Shown one piece after another: positions 42,056 to 50,030 of a stretch of 64,000 bases of DNA. Below the pieces are notes generated by a model, which did no database searches, had not been told where the DNA came from, and saw nothing but the letters and a program-made list of their open reading frames with translations. Location of the stretch: assembly GCA_963737625.1 (NCBI GenBank), contig CAVTTK010000005.1, positions 248,001-312,000 on the forward strand, written 5' to 3'. Source of the stretch: Bog-756 sp963737625. GTDB taxonomy: Bacteria > Actinomycetota > Acidimicrobiia > Acidimicrobiales > RAAP-2. Numbering within the stretch: the stretch's first letter is position 1; each line of letters starts with the position of its first letter. The position numbers and the translations under genes are program-made.

Positions 42056-42068
42056 AAATGGAAGTCTG

Positions 42069-42704
42069 ATGGACGAACCGACGGCGGAGGGAGGGACGGT
42101 GCCCCAGGCGGTGGCCCGGGGGAGGAGGCCCAGCACCACACGCCAGGACGTGGCTCGAGTGGCCCTCGACCTGTTCAATCGCCAGGGGTACGACCAGACC
42201 ACGGTGGACGAGATCGCCGCGGCGGTGGGCGTCAGCAGGCGGACCTTCTTCCGCTACTACGAGTCGAAGCGCGACGTGGTGTGGGGGGAGTTCGACGCCG
42301 AGTTGGTCCGGCTGCGCGACCAGCTGGAGGGTGCACCTTCGGATCGTCCCGTGATGGACGTCCTGCGCCAGGCGGTGATGGCGACCAACCGGTTCGGGGC
42401 GGGCGAGCTCGGCGAGCTCCGCATCCGCATCGGCCTCATCGGCACGGTGCCCACCTTGGTGGCCCACTCCGCCGTCCGGTACGCCGAGTGGTGTCAGGTG
42501 GTGGCGGGGTTCGTGGCCCGACGGTCGGGCCGCCGACCTGACGACCTCGGCCCCCAGACCGTTGCCCGCGCTGCGCTCGGTGCCGCCGTGGCCGCGTTCA
42601 GCTGTTGGGCGGACGGTGGAGGCCGTGACGACCTGCCGGCCGTCGTGGACCGGGCGTTCCGGCTGCTGGCATCGGGATTCGACGACGGGTCGCTCCGGAG
42701 CTGA
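42069..42704 (+). CDS. mftR: TetR-family regulator MftR
   Basis: This 211-residue protein has an N-terminal TetR helix-turn-helix: 'VARVALDLFNRQGYDQTTVDEIAAAVGVSRRTFFRYYESKRD' spans about residues 28-69. An all-helical ligand domain follows with a TetR_C/MftR-like 'GAGELGELRIRIGLIGTVP'. Divergent TetR genes accompany most mycofactocin operons, and MftR represses the locus until bound by long-chain acyl-CoA in mycobacteria. It starts at ATG 42069. The dyad at 42041-42055 is the probable operator. Confidence 0.9.
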   Translation: MDEPTAEGGTVPQAVARGRRPSTTRQDVARVALDLFNRQGYDQTTVDEIAAAVGVSRRTFFRYYESKRDVVWGEFDAELVRLRDQLEGAPSDRPVMDVLRQAVMATNRFGAGELGELRIRIGLIGTVPTLVAHSAVRYAEWCQVVAGFVARRSGRRPDDLGPQTVARAALGAAVAAFSCWADGGGRDDLPAVVDRAFRLLASGFDDGSLRS

Positions 42705-42860
42705 GGCGCCGACACACGAGCGATCGTTGGGGAGCCGCTCATCGGGCGGCCGACACCCACGGGGACGATGGAGACGGGCAACGGGGCGCCGGCGATTGGG
42801 GACGCGCCACCGACGACCACTATTCTGTCGGCACCCCGCCAACCCGACCGGAGAGTGAAC

Positions 42861-44285
42861 GTGGCGTTCGACCTTGCCGCCCTGATGGCCGACCACCAGG
42901 GCCAGAGTTTCGACCTGCATTCGCAATTCATGAATCCTCAGCTGGTCAAGGTGCTGAAGACACTGGGGTTCGACCGGCACTACGTCGGAGCCGAAGGCTC
43001 CTATCTGATCGACGACCGTGGTGACCGGTACCTCGACTTCCTCTCCGGGTTCGGCGTGTTCGCCCTGGGTCGGGGGCATCCGGTCATCAAGGACGCGCTC
43101 CATCAGGCCCTCGAGGCCGACCTGCCCAACCTGGTCCAGTTGGACTGCGCCCTACTGCCCGCACTGTTGGCCAAGGCCCTGGTGGAACGGTCCCCACTGG
43201 GAATCGACCGCGTGTTCTTCACCAACTCCGGGGCCGAGACGGTGGAGACGGCCATCAAGTTCGCCCGGTGCTCCACCGGGCGCGACCGCATCCTCTACTG
43301 CGACCACGGGTTCCACGGACTGACCAATGGCGCCCTGTCCCTCAACGGTGGCAAGGAGTTCCGGGAGGGCTTCGGCTCCCTGCTGCCCCACTGCGACCAG
43401 ATTCCCTTCGGCGACATCGCCGCCCTACGCCGGGCCCTCCGCCCGGGGAACGTGGCCGCCTTCGTGGTGGAGCCCATTCAGGGCAAGGGCGTCTACATGG
43501 CCCCGGCCTCCTACTGGACCGAGGTCGAGGCCCTGTGCCGGCAGCATGGCACCCTCCTGGTCATGGACGAGGTGCAGACCGGCATGGGGCGGACCGGTCG
43601 CTTCTTCTGCCATCAGCACTGGGACCTGCACCCGGACATCATCACGGTGTCCAAGGCCCTCTCAGGGGGGTACATGCCCGTGGGCGCGGTCCTCTGCACC
43701 ACCAAGGTGTTCGACGGGGTCTACAGCACCATGGACCGTGCCGTGGTCCACTCGTCGACCTTCTCCAAGAACCAGCTCTCCATGGTGGCGGCCCTGGCCA
43801 CCCTGCAGGTGATGGACGACGAGGACATCGTGAGTCGGGCCGCCCGCCACGGGGCCCGGATGATGGAGGCCCTGCAGCCACTGGTGGACAAGTACGAACT
43901 GCTCCACGAGGTACGGGGCATGGGGCTCATGATCGGGCTCTCGTTCGGACCACCGGAGTCGCTCGGCGGGCGGACCCGGTTCCGCATGATGGAACTGGCC
44001 CGCAAGGGGCTGTTCTCTCAGCTCATCGTGTTCCCGCTCTTCCACCGGCACCGGATCCTCACCCAGGTGGCGGCGGACAACGTCAACATCATCAAGCTGC
44101 TACCTCCCCTGATCATCGGCGACGAGGAGATCGACCACTTCGTGGCCGCGCTGGACGACGTCCTGGCCGACGCTCACCGCAGTTCCGGGCTCCTGGTCGA
44201 GGTGGGGACGTCCATGGCCCGCAACACCCTGCGGGGCCGTCGCCGCACGCCGGTGCTGGCCGACACCCGCGTCCTGCCTTCGTGA
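42861..44285 (+). CDS. Class III aminotransferase (PLP), partner of an HpnA-like epimerase
   Basis: This 474-residue aminotransferase has the PLP pocket motifs 'FFTNSGAETVETAIKFA', 'YCDHGFHGLTNGALSL', 'EPIQGKGVY', 'VMDEVQTGMGRTG' and the Schiff-base Lys in 'VSKALSGGYMPVGAV'. I start at GTG 42861, which has GGAGAG 6 bases upstream; a GTG two codons earlier is possible. The stop overlaps the next gene (GTGA), so the two are co-translated. The partner is like hopanoid-associated HpnA, and class III aminotransferases occur in aminohopanoid pathways. That is suggestive only. It follows mftR, so a role near mycofactocin is also conceivable. Confidence 0.85.
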   Translation: MAFDLAALMADHQGQSFDLHSQFMNPQLVKVLKTLGFDRHYVGAEGSYLIDDRGDRYLDFLSGFGVFALGRGHPVIKDALHQALEADLPNLVQLDCALLPALLAKALVERSPLGIDRVFFTNSGAETVETAIKFARCSTGRDRILYCDHGFHGLTNGALSLNGGKEFREGFGSLLPHCDQIPFGDIAALRRALRPGNVAAFVVEPIQGKGVYMAPASYWTEVEALCRQHGTLLVMDEVQTGMGRTGRFFCHQHWDLHPDIITVSKALSGGYMPVGAVLCTTKVFDGVYSTMDRAVVHSSTFSKNQLSMVAALATLQVMDDEDIVSRAARHGARMMEALQPLVDKYELLHEVRGMGLMIGLSFGPPESLGGRTRFRMMELARKGLFSQLIVFPLFHRHRILTQVAADNVNIIKLLPPLIIGDEEIDHFVAALDDVLADAHRSSGLLVEVGTSMARNTLRGRRRTPVLADTRVLPS

Positions 44286-45349
44286 CCGCGCCGTCTCCCG
44301 GATCCGCCCTCGATCCCGGTGACCGGGTGCTGGTCACCGGAGCGGCCGGGTTCATCGGCTCCTCGGTGGCCCGGGAGCTGTCGGGCCGGGGCGCCCGGGT
44401 GGTGGCATTGGTCGAGCCCGGCGGCGACCGGGCCAACCTCGAGGGACTCGACGTCGACGTGGTGACCGGGGACCTGCGTGACGCCGATGCCGTGACCAAG
44501 GCCACCGACGGTTGCCGGATGGTCTTCCACATCGCCGCCCTCTACCGGTTCTGGGCCAAGGATCCCTACGACTTCTACGACATCAACGTCAACGGGACCC
44601 GGCGGGTGCTGGACGCCGCCCGCGCCGCCGGCTGCGAGCGCCTGGTCTACACCTCGACCGTCGGGACCCTGGGACTGCACGGGGCCACCACCGAGGACCC
44701 GGTCGACGAGACGTCCTTCGCCCACATCGACCACCTGTTCGGAGGGTACAAGCAGTCGAAGTACGTGGCCGAGCACGAGGTACTCCGGGCCGGAGCGGAG
44801 GGGCTGCCGGTGGTGGTGGTCCAGCCGACCACCCCGGTGGGTCCCCGTGACCGGGGCCCCACTCCCACCGGCCGGACGGTGCTGGAGATCCTCAACGGCC
44901 GGTTCCCCGGGTACGTGGACACCACGTTGAACATCGTCGACGTGGAGGACGTGGCCCACGGGCACGTCCTGGCCGCCGAGCGGGGCGGCGTGGGACGGAG
45001 CTACATCCTCGGAGGGGAGAACCTCACCCTCCGGCAGGTGCTGGAGACGCTGGCCGCCGCCACCGGGGTCACCCCTTCCACCCGAGCGTTCCCCGGCAGC
45101 TTCGCCCTGGTGGCCGGCCACCTCTCGGGCCTGATCGAGGGTCGTCTGCTGCGCAGGGAGCCGACCATCCCGCTGGAAGCGGCCAAGATGTCGACCACCC
45201 ACATGTCCTTCGACGACAGTCGGGCCCGAACCGAGCTGGGCTACACCTCCCGGCCGGCGGTCGAGGCGCTGACCCGGGCGGCCCACTGGTTCGTCGAGGC
45301 CGGCTACGTGAAACCCGAGCGGGCCGCCGTGTTCGTCTGGGCCGACTGA
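44282..45349 (+). CDS. NAD-dependent epimerase/dehydratase, HpnA-like
   Basis: This 355-residue extended SDR has the NAD loop 'VLVTGAAGFIGSSVA' at about 18-32, then 'FHIAALYRFWAKDP' and 'DINVNGTRRVLDAA', the catalytic 'GGYKQSKYVAE' (Tyr-X3-Lys) and 'YILGGENLTLRQVL'. These last features are typical of HpnA, the 'hopanoid-associated sugar epimerase'. The start GTG 44282 overlaps the aminotransferase stop. No squalene-hopene cyclase or other hopanoid gene is in view, so the hopanoid role is an inference from similarity. A different reductase role on a lipid or sugar intermediate is possible. Confidence 0.83.
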   Translation: MTAPSPGSALDPGDRVLVTGAAGFIGSSVARELSGRGARVVALVEPGGDRANLEGLDVDVVTGDLRDADAVTKATDGCRMVFHIAALYRFWAKDPYDFYDINVNGTRRVLDAARAAGCERLVYTSTVGTLGLHGATTEDPVDETSFAHIDHLFGGYKQSKYVAEHEVLRAGAEGLPVVVVQPTTPVGPRDRGPTPTGRTVLEILNGRFPGYVDTTLNIVDVEDVAHGHVLAAERGGVGRSYILGGENLTLRQVLETLAAATGVTPSTRAFPGSFALVAGHLSGLIEGRLLRREPTIPLEAAKMSTTHMSFDDSRARTELGYTSRPAVEALTRAAHWFVEAGYVKPERAAVFVWAD

Positions 45350-45389
45350 TCGGTTGCGCGGCCGGGCGGGGGAGAAACGGCGGCCTGGC

Positions 45390-45395
45390 TAGGGT
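45390..45395 (+). promoter_or_regulatory. Leaderless -10 element (TAGGGT) for rpiB
   Basis: TAGGGT lies 6 bases before ATG 45402, with no Shine-Dalgarno. The pattern matches those at 9543, 29259 and 50018. Confidence 0.5.
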
Positions 45396-45401
45396 GACAC
45401 C

Positions 45402-45891
45402 ATGCGCCTGGTGATCGGCTCCGACCATGCCGGATTCGAATTGAAGCAACGGGTGGTGCGGCACCTGGACGAGGCCGGCCACCAGGTCGAGGACGTCGGG
45501 ACCTTCTCGGAGGAGCCTGTCGACTATCCGCCCATCTGCGCCGACGTGGCTCGCCGGGTGGTGCGGGGCGGAGGCGACCTCGGCATGGTCATCGGCGGGA
45601 GCGGCCAGGGCGAGGCCATCGCCGCCAACAAGGTCCACGGGGCCCGGGCCGCCCTGTGCCATGACGAGTACACGGCCCGCCTGGCCCGGCGGCACAACGA
45701 TGCCAATGTGCTGTCGGTGGGGGCCCGGATCGTCGCCACCGAGCTGGCTCTCGACATCCTCGACGTGTTCCTGGCCACCGGATTCGAGGGCGGTCGTCAT
45801 GTGGCCCGCATCGAGGAGCTGGCGGCCATCGAGGCCGAGGAGGCGCGGAGCCGGCACGGCGATCGACGGCCCTCCGAACCAGCCACGGTGA
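45402..45891 (+). CDS. rpiB: Ribose-5-phosphate isomerase B-like sugar isomerase, end frame disrupted
   Basis: The first 150 residues are a complete RpiB/LacAB-type isomerase: 'VIGSDHAGFELKQ' (Asp/His), 'DYPPICADVARRV', 'GGSGQGEAIAANKV', 'ALCHDEYTARLARRHNDANVLSVGAR'-type segments spread over about 4-120. The enzyme interconverts ribose-5-P and ribulose-5-P. In the given sequence no stop follows; the frame runs on into the amidohydrolase. Removing one base between about 45830 and 45888 would give a stop at 45889-45891 overlapping the next GTG start (GTGA), the overlap style of this genome. I therefore set the end there. A real fusion is the less likely alternative. Confidence 0.75.
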
Positions 45892-47262
45892 GCGCCCGGG
45901 GCAGTCGGGCGGCGCCCGGGCCGGCGGATCCGGCACCGGTGCGGTACGTGGCCGACGCCGTGGTGCCGTGCGACCGGCCCGGAGTGGTGTTCCGGCCCGG
46001 GGTGGTCGAGGTGGCCGGTGACACGGTCACCCATGTGGGCCCGGCCGCTTCGTCGGCCGGCGACGGCGCCGGTGCGCGAGGTCCGGGTGGACGGCGTGCT
46101 CCTGCCCGGTCTGGTCAACGCCCACTGCCACTCGCCCATGACCCTGTTCCGCGGCTCGGGGGAGAACCTGCCCCTCCACCGGTGGCTCAACGAGGTCCTG
46201 TGGCCCCAGGAGGCCCATCTGACCGAGGATGACGTCTACTGGGGGATGACCCTGGCCGAGGCCGAACTGCTGTGCTTCGGGGTCACCACGACCTGCGAGG
46301 CCTACTTCTTCGAGGACGCGCTGGCCGATGCCGTGATCGACGCCGGGGCGCGGGCCGTCATCACCGCCGGGAGTCCTGCAGCTGCCCGGTCAGCCCGCTG
46401 ACGAGCACTGGTGGGTCCGGCGCACCGACCAGATCGTCGACTTCCACGCCCGGAGACACGGTGAGCTCGGCCGCCTCGAGGTCGGCTTCGCCCCGCACGC
46501 CGCCTACACCGTGCCGTTGCCCGGGCTGGTCCACGTGGCCGAGGCCGCCCGGGAGCTCGACGCCCTGTTCCACATCCATCTGGCCGAGACCGAGGAGGAG
46601 TGCCGCCGGTTCGCCGACGAGCACGGGGACTCGACCCCGGCCGTCCTGGCCCGGGCCGGGGTGTTGGACGGACGGGTCCTGGCCGCCCACAGCATCTGGC
46701 TGTCCCCGGCCGACATCGACTGCTACCGGCAGTTCGACGTGGCCGTGGCCCACTGTCCCCAGAGCAACGCCAAACTGGCCTCGGGGGTGGCGCCCCTGGT
46801 GGAGCTCCTGGCCCGAGGGATCCGGGTGGGGCTGGGGACCGACGGTCCGGCCTCCAACAACGACCTCGACCTGTGGGAGGAGATCCGTCTGGCCGCCATG
46901 CTGGCCCGGATCCGGGAGCACGATGCCGGCGCCCTGCCCGCCGCCGTCCGCGCTGGACCTGGCCACCCGGGGGGCGGGCGGTGCGCTGGGCCGGCCCGAC
47001 CTCGGCGTGCTGGCGCCCGGCGGGCGTGCCGACATGGTGGCGGTGCGCCTCGACGACCCGGCGTTCGTGCCCCTGCTGGAGGACGGACCGCATGATCGAG
47101 CACCTGGTGTGGTCGGCCTCCAGCCGGCTGGTCACCGACGTGTGGGTGGCCGGGGTGCCGGTGGTGGCCGCCGGGGAGTGCCTCACCGTGGACGTCGAGC
47201 GGGCCCGCCACGAGGTGGAGGCCCGGGCCCGGTCCAGGCTGCCGCCTGCTCGGTGCGTCTGA
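45888..47262 (+). CDS. TRZ/ATZ-family amidohydrolase (SAH/MTA deaminase-like), four frame breaks
   Basis: Joining five frame segments gives one full-length metal-dependent amidohydrolase. It starts 'RYVADAVVPCDRPGVVF' and has the metal motif 'LLPGLVNAHCHSPM', 'FGVTTTCEAYF', 'FHIHLAETEEE', 'HSIWLSPADI' and 'VGLGTDGPASNNDLDLWEE'. It ends with 'LGVLAPGGRADMVAVRLDDP' and 'TDVWVAGVPVV'. This is the layout of S-adenosylhomocysteine/methylthioadenosine deaminases and related s-triazine hydrolases. Breaks lie near 46060, 46380, 46950 and 47090; deleting one base at each restores the protein. All catalytic residues survive, so sequence error is more likely than decay. The exact substrate is unknown. 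Confidence 0.75.
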
Positions 47263-47300
47263 CCGTGGTCCGCCGTCGGACCGGGCCGGCACGGCCCGAC

Positions 47301-47752
47301 TCAGAGGGTGGCCAGGTAGGCGTCCATCCTGTCGAAGCTGGACTCCATGCCCGCCTGGGCCTCGGTGAGTCCGGAACATCTCGGGCACGTTGGTCTGGTG
47401 GGTGGTCGTCTCGCACCGACCGTCACCGAGGTCCTTGAAGATGATGGAGGTGGTCATCCCGCCTTCGACATCCTGCTCGCTCCAGACCAGCTTCTCCGGT
47501 GGATCGATCTCGACGTAGACCCCGCGGGTCGGGTACTCGGCGCCGTCGGCGTCGTTGACCATGATGGTCTCGAAGACGCCACCGGGGCGGAGGTCGATGG
47601 TGATGTTGTCGATCGGTGTGCTCACGCCCGGTCGGGCCCCAGAAGTGGGTGAGGTGCTCCGCCGTGGTCATGCATTCGAACACCAGCTCGCGCGGTGCGT
47701 TCCAGGTCCGGACGTAGGTGAGCTCGCCGAGCTGCGGGTGGGTGTCGGTCAT
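47301..47752 (-). CDS. SRPBCC (AHSA1-like) domain protein, two frame breaks
   Basis: Across three segments the protein reads as a typical 150-residue AHSA1/START-fold protein: 'VRTWNAPRELVFECMTTAEHL' and 'FWGP', then 'DLRPGGVFETIMVND', 'DPPEKLVWSEQ' and 'FKDLGDGRCETTTHQTNVPEMF', finishing 'AGMESSFDRMDAYLATL'. The frame slips near 47630 and 47380; removing one base at each site restores it. The start ATG 47752 overlaps the stop of the ArsR gene (ATGA), the standard ArsR-SRPBCC pair. The ligand is unknown. Confidence 0.78.
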
Positions 47753-48164
47753 GACGGTTGCTCCTTGTGGATCGTCGAGTCGGTGGGTGGATCAGCCGTT
47801 GGATGTCGCCACGCCGGGCCGTCCGGCCGCGGGGCCTGGCGCTGGAGGTCCAGCAGGTGCGCTTCGAGTTGGTCGAAGCGCTCACCCCAGACCTGCCGGT
47901 GGCGCTCGATCCACTCGACGGCGTTGTCGAGTGGCTCGGCCTCGAAGCGGCAGGGCCGGAACTGGGCGTCGACGCCGACGGGTGATCAGGCCGGCCCGCT
48001 CCAGCACCTTCAGGTGCCTCGAGACGGCCTGCAGGCTGACGTCGAACGGGGCGGACAGCTCGTTCACGGTGGCCTCGCCGTCGGCCAGATCGGCTCAGGA
48101 TGGCCCGACGGGTGGGATCGGCCAGGGCGGCGAACGTCGTGCTGAGCGGGTCGGTGGTCTGCAT
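47749..48164 (-). CDS. ArsR-family regulator, two frame breaks
   Basis: Reading through three segments gives a roughly 138-residue winged-helix ArsR protein: 'FAALADPTRRAILSR', then 'LADGEATVNELSAPFDVS' and the recognition helix 'SLQAVSRHLKVLERAGLITR'. The C-terminal part contains 'WIERHRQVWGERFDQLEAHL', typical of ArsR proteins paired with SRPBCC partners. Single extra bases near 48095 and 47990 explain both breaks. No Cys-based metal site is visible. The start is ATG 48164 in an A/T-rich region with a GTTA-CT-TAAC dyad at 48178-48187 that could be its operator. Confidence 0.75.
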
Positions 48165-48281
48165 ATTCAATGAGTTGGTTACTTAACGATTATGTTGATT
48201 ATGGGGCGGTCGTGGCTCCCTGTCAAGGGCTCCCCCCGGACGGGGCCGGTCCGGGTCCCGGGCCGATGGTAGGAAGGTCCG

Positions 48282-49031
48282 GTGGACGGGAACGGTGCGG
48301 AGGATGTGGCGGCGCACCGGGCCCACACCCGCCAGGCCTACGACCGGCTGGCCCCGGTGTGGTCGTCGACCACCGACGACGGCCCGTTCAACGGAGGTCT
48401 CGAACGCCCGGCGCTGCGTTCGCTGGTGCCGACGCCCCTGACGGGGGCCAGGGTGCTCGACGCCGGGTGCGGGTCGGGGGCCCAGTGCGAGTGGCTGTTG
48501 GCTCAGGGGGCCGACGTGGTGGGTGTGGACCTGAGCCCGGCCATGGTGGCCGAGGCCCGCCGCCGCTGTGACGATCGGGGGACCTTCCTGGTCGCCGACC
48601 TGGGCCAGCCGCTGGACCTCATGGCCGGCAGCCTCGACGGGATCACCTGCTCCCTGGTCCTGCACTACCTGGAGGACTGGAGCGAGGCCATGCGCTCGTT
48701 CGCCACCGTGCTGCGGCCCGGGGGCTGGATGGTGGTCTCGCTCCACCACCCCTTCGGCCCGCCGCTGCCCGGTGAGCGGGGTGGCTACTTCGACACCGAA
48801 CTGGTGAGCGACACCTGGCAGAAGGGGGAGGTGACCGTCACCCAGCGCTTCTGGAAGCGGCCCGCTGGCCGCCGACGTGGACCAGTTCGCCGACGCCGGC
48901 TTCGTCATCGAGCGGGTGGTGGAGCCCCAGCCGTCGCCCGAGGCCCTGGAGCGGTTCCCCGAGGCCCTGGGCCCGGTGGTCGGCGTCCCGTGGTTCATCG
49001 TCTACCGGCTCCGGCTCGCCGCCCCGGGTAG
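48282..49031 (+). CDS. Class I SAM-dependent methyltransferase, 3' half frame disrupted
   Basis: The N-terminal part reads cleanly: 'VLDAGCGSGAQCEWLL' (motif I), 'VVGVDLSPAMV', 'GITCSLVLHYLEDW' and 'LRPGGWMVVSLHHP'. At about 48862 ('FWKRP') one extra base shifts the frame; the continuation 'AADVDQFADAGFVIERVVEPQPSPEAL' and 'VVGVPWFIVYRLRLA' is clearly the rest of the protein. The shifted frame then lacks a stop near the natural end, so I keep the TAG at 49029, which would need a further correction close to the end. It is a UbiE/Tam-like enzyme; the substrate is unknown. Confidence 0.72.
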   Translation: MDGNGAEDVAAHRAHTRQAYDRLAPVWSSTTDDGPFNGGLERPALRSLVPTPLTGARVLDAGCGSGAQCEWLLAQGADVVGVDLSPAMVAEARRRCDDRGTFLVADLGQPLDLMAGSLDGITCSLVLHYLEDWSEAMRSFATVLRPGGWMVVSLHHPFGPPLPGERGGYFDTELVSDTWQKGEVTVTQRFWKRPAGRRRGPVRRRRLRHRAGGGAPAVARGPGAVPRGPGPGGRRPVVHRLPAPARRPG

Positions 49032-49035
49032 ACCT

Positions 49036-49521
49036 TCAGCCCTGGGGCGTGTGGTGCTGCTCGGCGTACCGGGCTGCCGCGGTGGCGAACCGTCGGATCA
49101 GCCGACCCACCACCAGCACCATCAGGTGGCCGGTGCCGGGAATCTTCTCGTCGAACGTGGCCGACCAGGTGATCACGGTGCCGGCCCCGTCGGGCGTGCA
49201 CGTCACGTCGGCCCGGTAGTGGCGGACCGGGAACCCCTTCACGATGGCGTACCCCAGATGGTGGGGAGGGTCGTAGGCCACGACCTCCTCGGTGGAGCCG
49301 ATGCCGTGGCTGGTGAACCGGCGCAGGGCGCCGACCCCGTCGGGCACCGGAGCACCGTCCCGCACCAGTTCGGACCGGTCGAGGAACGACCACTCCTTCC
49401 ACCGGCGGGCCTCGCCGATGAGGGGCCAGACCTCCTCCACCGGTGCCGACGACCGGGCCCGGGCCTCGAAGGACCACCGCCCCCGCGGTCCGGCCGACGG
49501 CGGCCCGGCGGGGTCGGTCAT
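49036..49521 (-). CDS. SRPBCC family protein (polyketide cyclase-like)
   Basis: This 161-residue START-fold protein has 'SFEARARSSAPVEEVWPLI' at the start, 'WKEWSFLDRSELVRDG', 'GVGALRRFTSHGI', 'DPPHHLGYAIVKGFPVRHY' and a long C-terminal helix 'RRFATAAARYAEQHH'. It would bind a hydrophobic ligand in a central cavity. The start ATG 49521 overlaps the stop of the adjacent SRPBCC gene (ATGA). The stop is 4 bases from the convergent methyltransferase stop. Confidence 0.8.
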   Translation of the reverse strand: MTDPAGPPSAGPRGRWSFEARARSSAPVEEVWPLIGEARRWKEWSFLDRSELVRDGAPVPDGVGALRRFTSHGIGSTEEVVAYDPPHHLGYAIVKGFPVRHYRADVTCTPDGAGTVITWSATFDEKIPGTGHLMVLVVGRLIRRFATAAARYAEQHHTPQG

Positions 49522-49904
49522 CCCTCGACGTGGGCCTTCAGCGCCTCGAGCGACTGCTGGTACAGGCCGAGCCATCAGGTCGGCCATCTCGTCGGGCTGG
49601 GCCTCGACCGCCCAGGTGACGTGGGACGTGTCCCCCGTCGGGGTGACGGTGATGACGGCCTGGTGGCTCTCGACCGGCGCCCCGTCGGCGATGGCGTAGG
49701 CGAGGGACCGGCCGGCGTCGTCCCGGGCCACCAGCCGCTCGGTGATGGTCATCCCCATCGTGGTCGATGATCCGGTCGTCGCCCTCCACCCGGCACGAGC
49801 TCGATGCCCGGCATCCACGAGGCGATGCCCCCGAAGTCACCGACCACCTTCCACACCTGGTCCGCCGAGGCGTCGATGTCGATGGCTGCTGTCCCTGATC
49901 CCAT
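49518..49904 (-). CDS. Second SRPBCC family protein, three frame breaks
   Basis: Starting at ATG 49904 (GGGGAGA upstream) the protein reads 'AAIDIDASADQVWKVVGDF', 'IASWMPGIELV', then after a shift 'VEGDDRIIDHDG', then 'MTITERLVARDDAGRSLAYA' and 'HVTWAVEAQPDEMADLM'. It ends 'LYQQSLEALKAHVEG', whose stop overlaps the next gene. Single extra bases near 49792, 49757 and 49565 account for every break. The corrected product of about 128 residues is a normal polyketide-cyclase/dehydrase-type SRPBCC protein. It is first in a two-gene unit. Confidence 0.72.
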
Positions 49905-50017
49905 GGTTCTCCCCGGTTGTTGGGCGGGCCGCGGCCGGCCGGTGCGGCTGCCCCGGCGTACACGGCCTGCACGGCGTGGCCCCGATGGTAGGCGCGGCCG
50001 GTGCCGGGGTGCACCGC

Positions 50018-50023
50018 TAGCCT
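50018..50023 (+). promoter_or_regulatory. Leaderless -10 element (TAGCCT) for the thioesterase gene
   Basis: TAGCCT lies 7 bases before GTG 50031 with no Shine-Dalgarno. It is part of the recurring TANNNT-N6-7-start pattern. Confidence 0.45.
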
Positions 50024-50030
50024 CGGCGCC

